64,000 nucleotides of DNA from Marinobacter panjinensis (GTDB lineage: Bacteria; Pseudomonadota; Gammaproteobacteria; Pseudomonadales; Oleiphilaceae): contig NZ_SZYH01000002.1 in assembly GCF_005298175.1 (NCBI RefSeq), positions 248,001-312,000 of the forward strand. The letters are read 5' to 3'. Both the position numbers and the translations under genes were made by a program. A model generated the notes under the pieces. The model saw only the letters and a list, made by a program, of their open reading frames with translations. It did not search any database and was not told the origin of the DNA. Position 1 is the first letter of the stretch. Each line of letters opens with the position of its first letter. This document shows positions 61,853 to 64,000 of the stretch, piece by piece.

Positions 61853-62983
61853 ATGCCTGATCTGACTTACCTACGACCATTCGATCCCGTTCGATTCAAC
61901 GTTCGCGGCGACCAACCGGTGATGAAAGCGGTGGTGACCACGGGCAACGGCGGTTACGAGAGGCTCGACTACTGCGATGTCCCCATCCCTGTACCGGGGC
62001 CGGGCGAAGTTTTGCTGAGGGTCTTGGCGGCCGGCGTCAATAACACAGAAATCAATACACGGATTGGTTGGTATTCCTCATCGGTTCAAGGCGGCACCGA
62101 GCAATTATCTGAAACGAACGATGGGCCAAAATTTGAGGATGGTGGCTGGAACGAGTCAACACCGTTTCCATTCATTCAGGGAACAGATTGTTGTGGCGAA
62201 GTGGTCGCCTGGGGTCAAGGTACGAAAGCGCCGGATATTGGGAAGCGCGTTCTCGTCAGGGCCTGTATGCGTCTGAATGGGTTTGATTCTCTGGATAATC
62301 TCTGGATGGGGTCGGATTTTGACGGAGCATTTGCTCAATACGTGACCGTACCGGCTAGCGAGGTATTTGAAATCCAAAGCGACTGGCGTGACGTTGAGCT
62401 TGCGACTATCCCCTGTGCCTATGGAACGGCGGAAAATATGCTGCATCGAGCAGGCGTTAACAGCGCTGACCGTGTGCTGGTTACCGGGGCATCGGGCGGG
62501 GTTGGATCAGCGGTCGTCCAATTGGCCAAGCGCCGGGGTGCCTATGTAATAGCCGTGGCCGGCGAAAGTAAGCTGCATTCTGTCAGGAGCCTGGGTGCTG
62601 ACCAGGTGATTGCCCGGGGCCTGGACTTGTCAGCTGAGGTTCAGGACTCTTCCGTGGATGTTGTTATCGATAATGTCGCCGGTGAGCAGGTCGGGAAGCT
62701 GTTGAAGTTGATGGCTCGTGGTGGCCGATATGCTTCGTCTGGCGCAATTGCCGGCCCGATCACCACCATCGATATGCGCGATTTTTATCTCAAGGACCTG
62801 ACGCTGATTGGTTGCACAGCCTGGGACGAACCGATTTTTTCAGATCTTATCGACTACATTGAAAAGGGTGAGATACGTCCTCTGGTCGCAAAAACGTTTG
62901 AGCTGAAAGACATAGCGATTGCCCAACAGGAATTTCTCAAGAAGACGCATTTTGGAAACTTCGTCCTGGTGCCGCCGCTATGA
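61853..62983 (+). CDS. MDR-family (zinc/quinone-type) alcohol dehydrogenase, cassette 10
   Basis: A 376-residue medium-chain dehydrogenase/reductase. The NAD(P) motif is TGASGGVGSAVVQ (near residue 213) and GVNNTEINTR and GTDCCGEVVAWG are family motifs of the catalytic domain. Zinc-ligand positions are only partly kept, so it may be the zinc-free quinone-oxidoreductase branch. The ATG at 61853 has GGAAG upstream, though a start at 61922 is possible. Substrate unknown. Confidence 0.75.
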   Translation: MPDLTYLRPFDPVRFNVRGDQPVMKAVVTTGNGGYERLDYCDVPIPVPGPGEVLLRVLAAGVNNTEINTRIGWYSSSVQGGTEQLSETNDGPKFEDGGWNESTPFPFIQGTDCCGEVVAWGQGTKAPDIGKRVLVRACMRLNGFDSLDNLWMGSDFDGAFAQYVTVPASEVFEIQSDWRDVELATIPCAYGTAENMLHRAGVNSADRVLVTGASGGVGSAVVQLAKRRGAYVIAVAGESKLHSVRSLGADQVIARGLDLSAEVQDSSVDVVIDNVAGEQVGKLLKLMARGGRYASSGAIAGPITTIDMRDFYLKDLTLIGCTAWDEPIFSDLIDYIEKGEIRPLVAKTFELKDIAIAQQEFLKKTHFGNFVLVPPL

Positions 62984-63300
62984 AAGCTTCTCCTTGCCGG
63001 CAGTAACTGAAAGGTTTTTTTCAAATCCCGGGATCCTACCTATGCAATCTACGCCACAGGCGCGTGGTTGCTGGCGTTAAACGACAGCCGACTCTAAAAC
63101 GGATCAGATTCGCAATGCCTCACGGCTTGGCTTAGTCTGGATGGACGGGTCGATTTTTGTCCCGTGCCGACGGTCAGGGAGTGTACTCGGGTCCTTAGTC
63201 ATGGACGCCTCAGCGTAAACGGCCTATTTTCTGGCTCGCCTCCTGATTTTCCATTCAGAGCGTTTTTGGTATCCCCTTTGTCCTGCCTAATGAGAAGCCC
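62984..63300. other. Right edge of the array and leader of the MgtC gene
   Basis: A 317-base gap. 63001-63082 is a degenerate attC. From 63083 on I see no attC, repeat or coding region. The last 60 bases lead into the MgtC gene and likely contain its promoter. Confidence 0.5.
63001..63082 (+). repeat. attC site 10, degenerate
   Basis: The 3' end GTTAAAC is a perfect GTTRRRY, and GCAATCTACGC can pair with GCGTGGTTGC with one unpaired base and a mismatch. The expected RYYYAAC at the left is poor (CAGTAAC at 63001), so this is probably a decayed site marking the end of the array. Confidence 0.5.
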
Positions 63301-63810
63301 ATGAAAGACGAGATAGCGCTGGCTGGCGAAACCATCATGACCGAGTTTGCCAGCTTCAATGACCTTGCCGAGATGGTTGTTGTCCTGATCAGGCTTTTGC
63401 TGGCCGGACTTCTTGGCGGCCTTCTGGGTTTTGAACGGGAACGACGGGGAAAGGCTGCCGGGCTGCGTACTCATATGCTGGTTTGCATGGGCGCAGCCTT
63501 GTTCATCCTGATTCCACAGACAGCCGGAATATCCGACTCGGAAATGAGCCGCGTTATCCAGGGTGTAATTACCGGGATCGGTTTTCTGTGCGCAGGCACC
63601 ATCATTAACGGTAACGACGAGCAACGTGCCCGCGGGTTGACCACGGCAGCAGGCATCTGGTTTACCGCAGCGATAGGCATTGCAGTGGGGCTGGGCCGCG
63701 AACAGACAGCAATAGTATGTACATTGCTAGCTTGGATCGTACTCTACGTGGTGCCGATGGTTTCGGGCTCCAGACGCCTGGGTACAAGCGAAAAGGATAA
63801 TGACAGCTAG
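63301..63810 (+). CDS. MgtC/SapB-family membrane protein
   Basis: A 169-residue inner-membrane protein. Four to five helices (about 22-42, 52-75, 83-105, 115-135, 137-155) and the family signature RLLLAGLLGGLLGFERERRGKAAGLRTH are clear. MgtC proteins act in magnesium and phosphate stress, often by controlling membrane ATP synthase or phosphate import. The ATG at 63301 has GAGAAG upstream. It lies beyond the array in apparently normal chromosome. Confidence 0.85.
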   Translation: MKDEIALAGETIMTEFASFNDLAEMVVVLIRLLLAGLLGGLLGFERERRGKAAGLRTHMLVCMGAALFILIPQTAGISDSEMSRVIQGVITGIGFLCAGTIINGNDEQRARGLTTAAGIWFTAAIGIAVGLGREQTAIVCTLLAWIVLYVVPMVSGSRRLGTSEKDNDS

Positions 63811-64000
63811 CTATCCTGAAGCGGGAGCGGAAGGCCTCCCGAAATACCCCATGGGGTAAAGGTTATGGCTGCTTGAATACTGAAATTCCGGGATTGAGGG
63901 ACAATCAATCCGAAACTGGAAATCGCCGGCAAAACTGGCCGGCTGAAAAAAACGAGATCGAAGGCGGTGGAATCCATGCCCAGTTTTGGGTTTTTCTACA
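63811..64000. other. Right end of the window, non-coding
   Basis: A 190-base tail with no gene in sight. It holds a 14-base palindrome TACCCCATGGGGTA (63845-63858) that could be an operator or a terminator stem, without a T tract. Confidence 0.4.

Larger units (their letters stand above)
50937..63082 (+). mobile_element. Integron-type gene cassette array without integrase (CALIN-like)
   Basis: Nine attC or attC-like sites, all in the same orientation, separate ten cassettes. Most are bounded by GTTRRRY-like 3' ends and RYYYAAC-like 5' ends, with arms that pair and leave single bases unpaired. Genes are mostly short with their own starts just after a core site: GFA, TetR plus a homocysteine methyltransferase-type enzyme, a nucleotidyltransferase-fold protein, GNAT, PlsC-like, GFA, NIPSNAP, VapBC, the frd block and a dehydrogenase. 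The left edge is the core site at 50937 and the right edge is a degenerate site ending at 63082. No IntI gene is in the window. Confidence 0.8.

Noticed and set aside
63845..63858. A 14-base palindrome TACCCCATGGGGTA as a terminator.
   Set aside because: No loop or T tract, so it does not form a usable terminator. It could be an operator, but there is nothing to test that against here.
1..64000. tRNA, rRNA, CRISPR and riboswitch features.
   Set aside because: I scanned for cloverleaf-type ends, direct repeats of CRISPR spacing and known conserved riboswitch cores and saw none. A covariance search would be needed to rule them out.

Overview
The window looks like the chromosome of a marine gammaproteobacterium, most likely Marinobacter or a close relative. 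The strongest pointer is the 512-residue fatty acyl reductase at 9.8 kb, a form I associate with wax-ester-making Marinobacter. The rest of the gene content (Acs next to a CrbR/ErdR-like regulator, HDOD and GGDEF/EAL signalling, hydroxamate siderophore uptake, many lipoproteins) and the moderately high GC fit. The genus is an inference from family resemblance, not a database match. I see no rRNA, tRNA or CRISPR array and no intact insertion sequence.

0-50.6 kb is ordinary core and accessory genome. 0.1-3.5 kb: NudC, MurI, a DUF2156 protein and a methyltransferase. 3.7-7.9 kb: a signalling pair, an HDOD-GAF-histidine kinase followed by a REC-PAS-GGDEF-EAL response regulator. 8.2-14.2 kb: a MinD/ParA ATPase, the fatty acyl reductase, Acs and its probable regulator. 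14.4-20.2 kb: a 2-hydroxyacid dehydrogenase, an aminotransferase, small envelope proteins, a tartrate/malate-type dehydrogenase and a stand-alone EAL protein. 20.2-26.0 kb: a LysR regulator divergent from an acyl-CoA dehydrogenase/SDR/APH-like kinase/phosphatase/SDR cluster that resembles 4-hydroxyacyl-CoA catabolism. 26.0-36.1 kb: lipoproteins, an OmpA-like protein, PBP4 (DacB), aldo/keto reductases and a PQQ-type sugar dehydrogenase. 36.2-43.2 kb: a Fur-box-flanked hydroxamate siderophore unit (TonB receptor facing fhuC-fhuD-fhuB-fhuF) with a 36-residue membrane ORF between the two arms. 43.2-50.6 kb: an ABC exporter, YaiI, phosphatases, YjdM, PsiE, a TerB-like protein and a copper chaperone.

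50.65-63.08 kb is different. It reads as an integron-type cassette array with no integrase in view. Eight fairly clear attC sites (RYYYAAC-like start, GTTRRRY-like end, paired arms, usually one unpaired base in one arm) and one degenerate site lie in one orientation, between short genes of typical cassette kinds: GFA-family enzymes, GNAT, NIPSNAP, a nucleotidyltransferase-fold protein, VapBC, and a PlsC-like protein lacking its catalytic His/Asp. The left edge holds seven copies of a GTTATACGAAC-type motif in about 270 bp. The oddest element is a 4.6-kb interval bounded by two good attC sites that holds a complete quinol:fumarate reductase operon (frdABCD) plus an EthD-like gene and a divergent unknown gene. 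If it moves as one cassette it is far larger and more metabolic than usual. After the array a MgtC/SapB-family gene appears to resume normal chromosome.

The main limits are that no alignment or fold was computed. Start choices are from visible ribosome-binding sites and family lengths, and functions rest on motifs read by eye.
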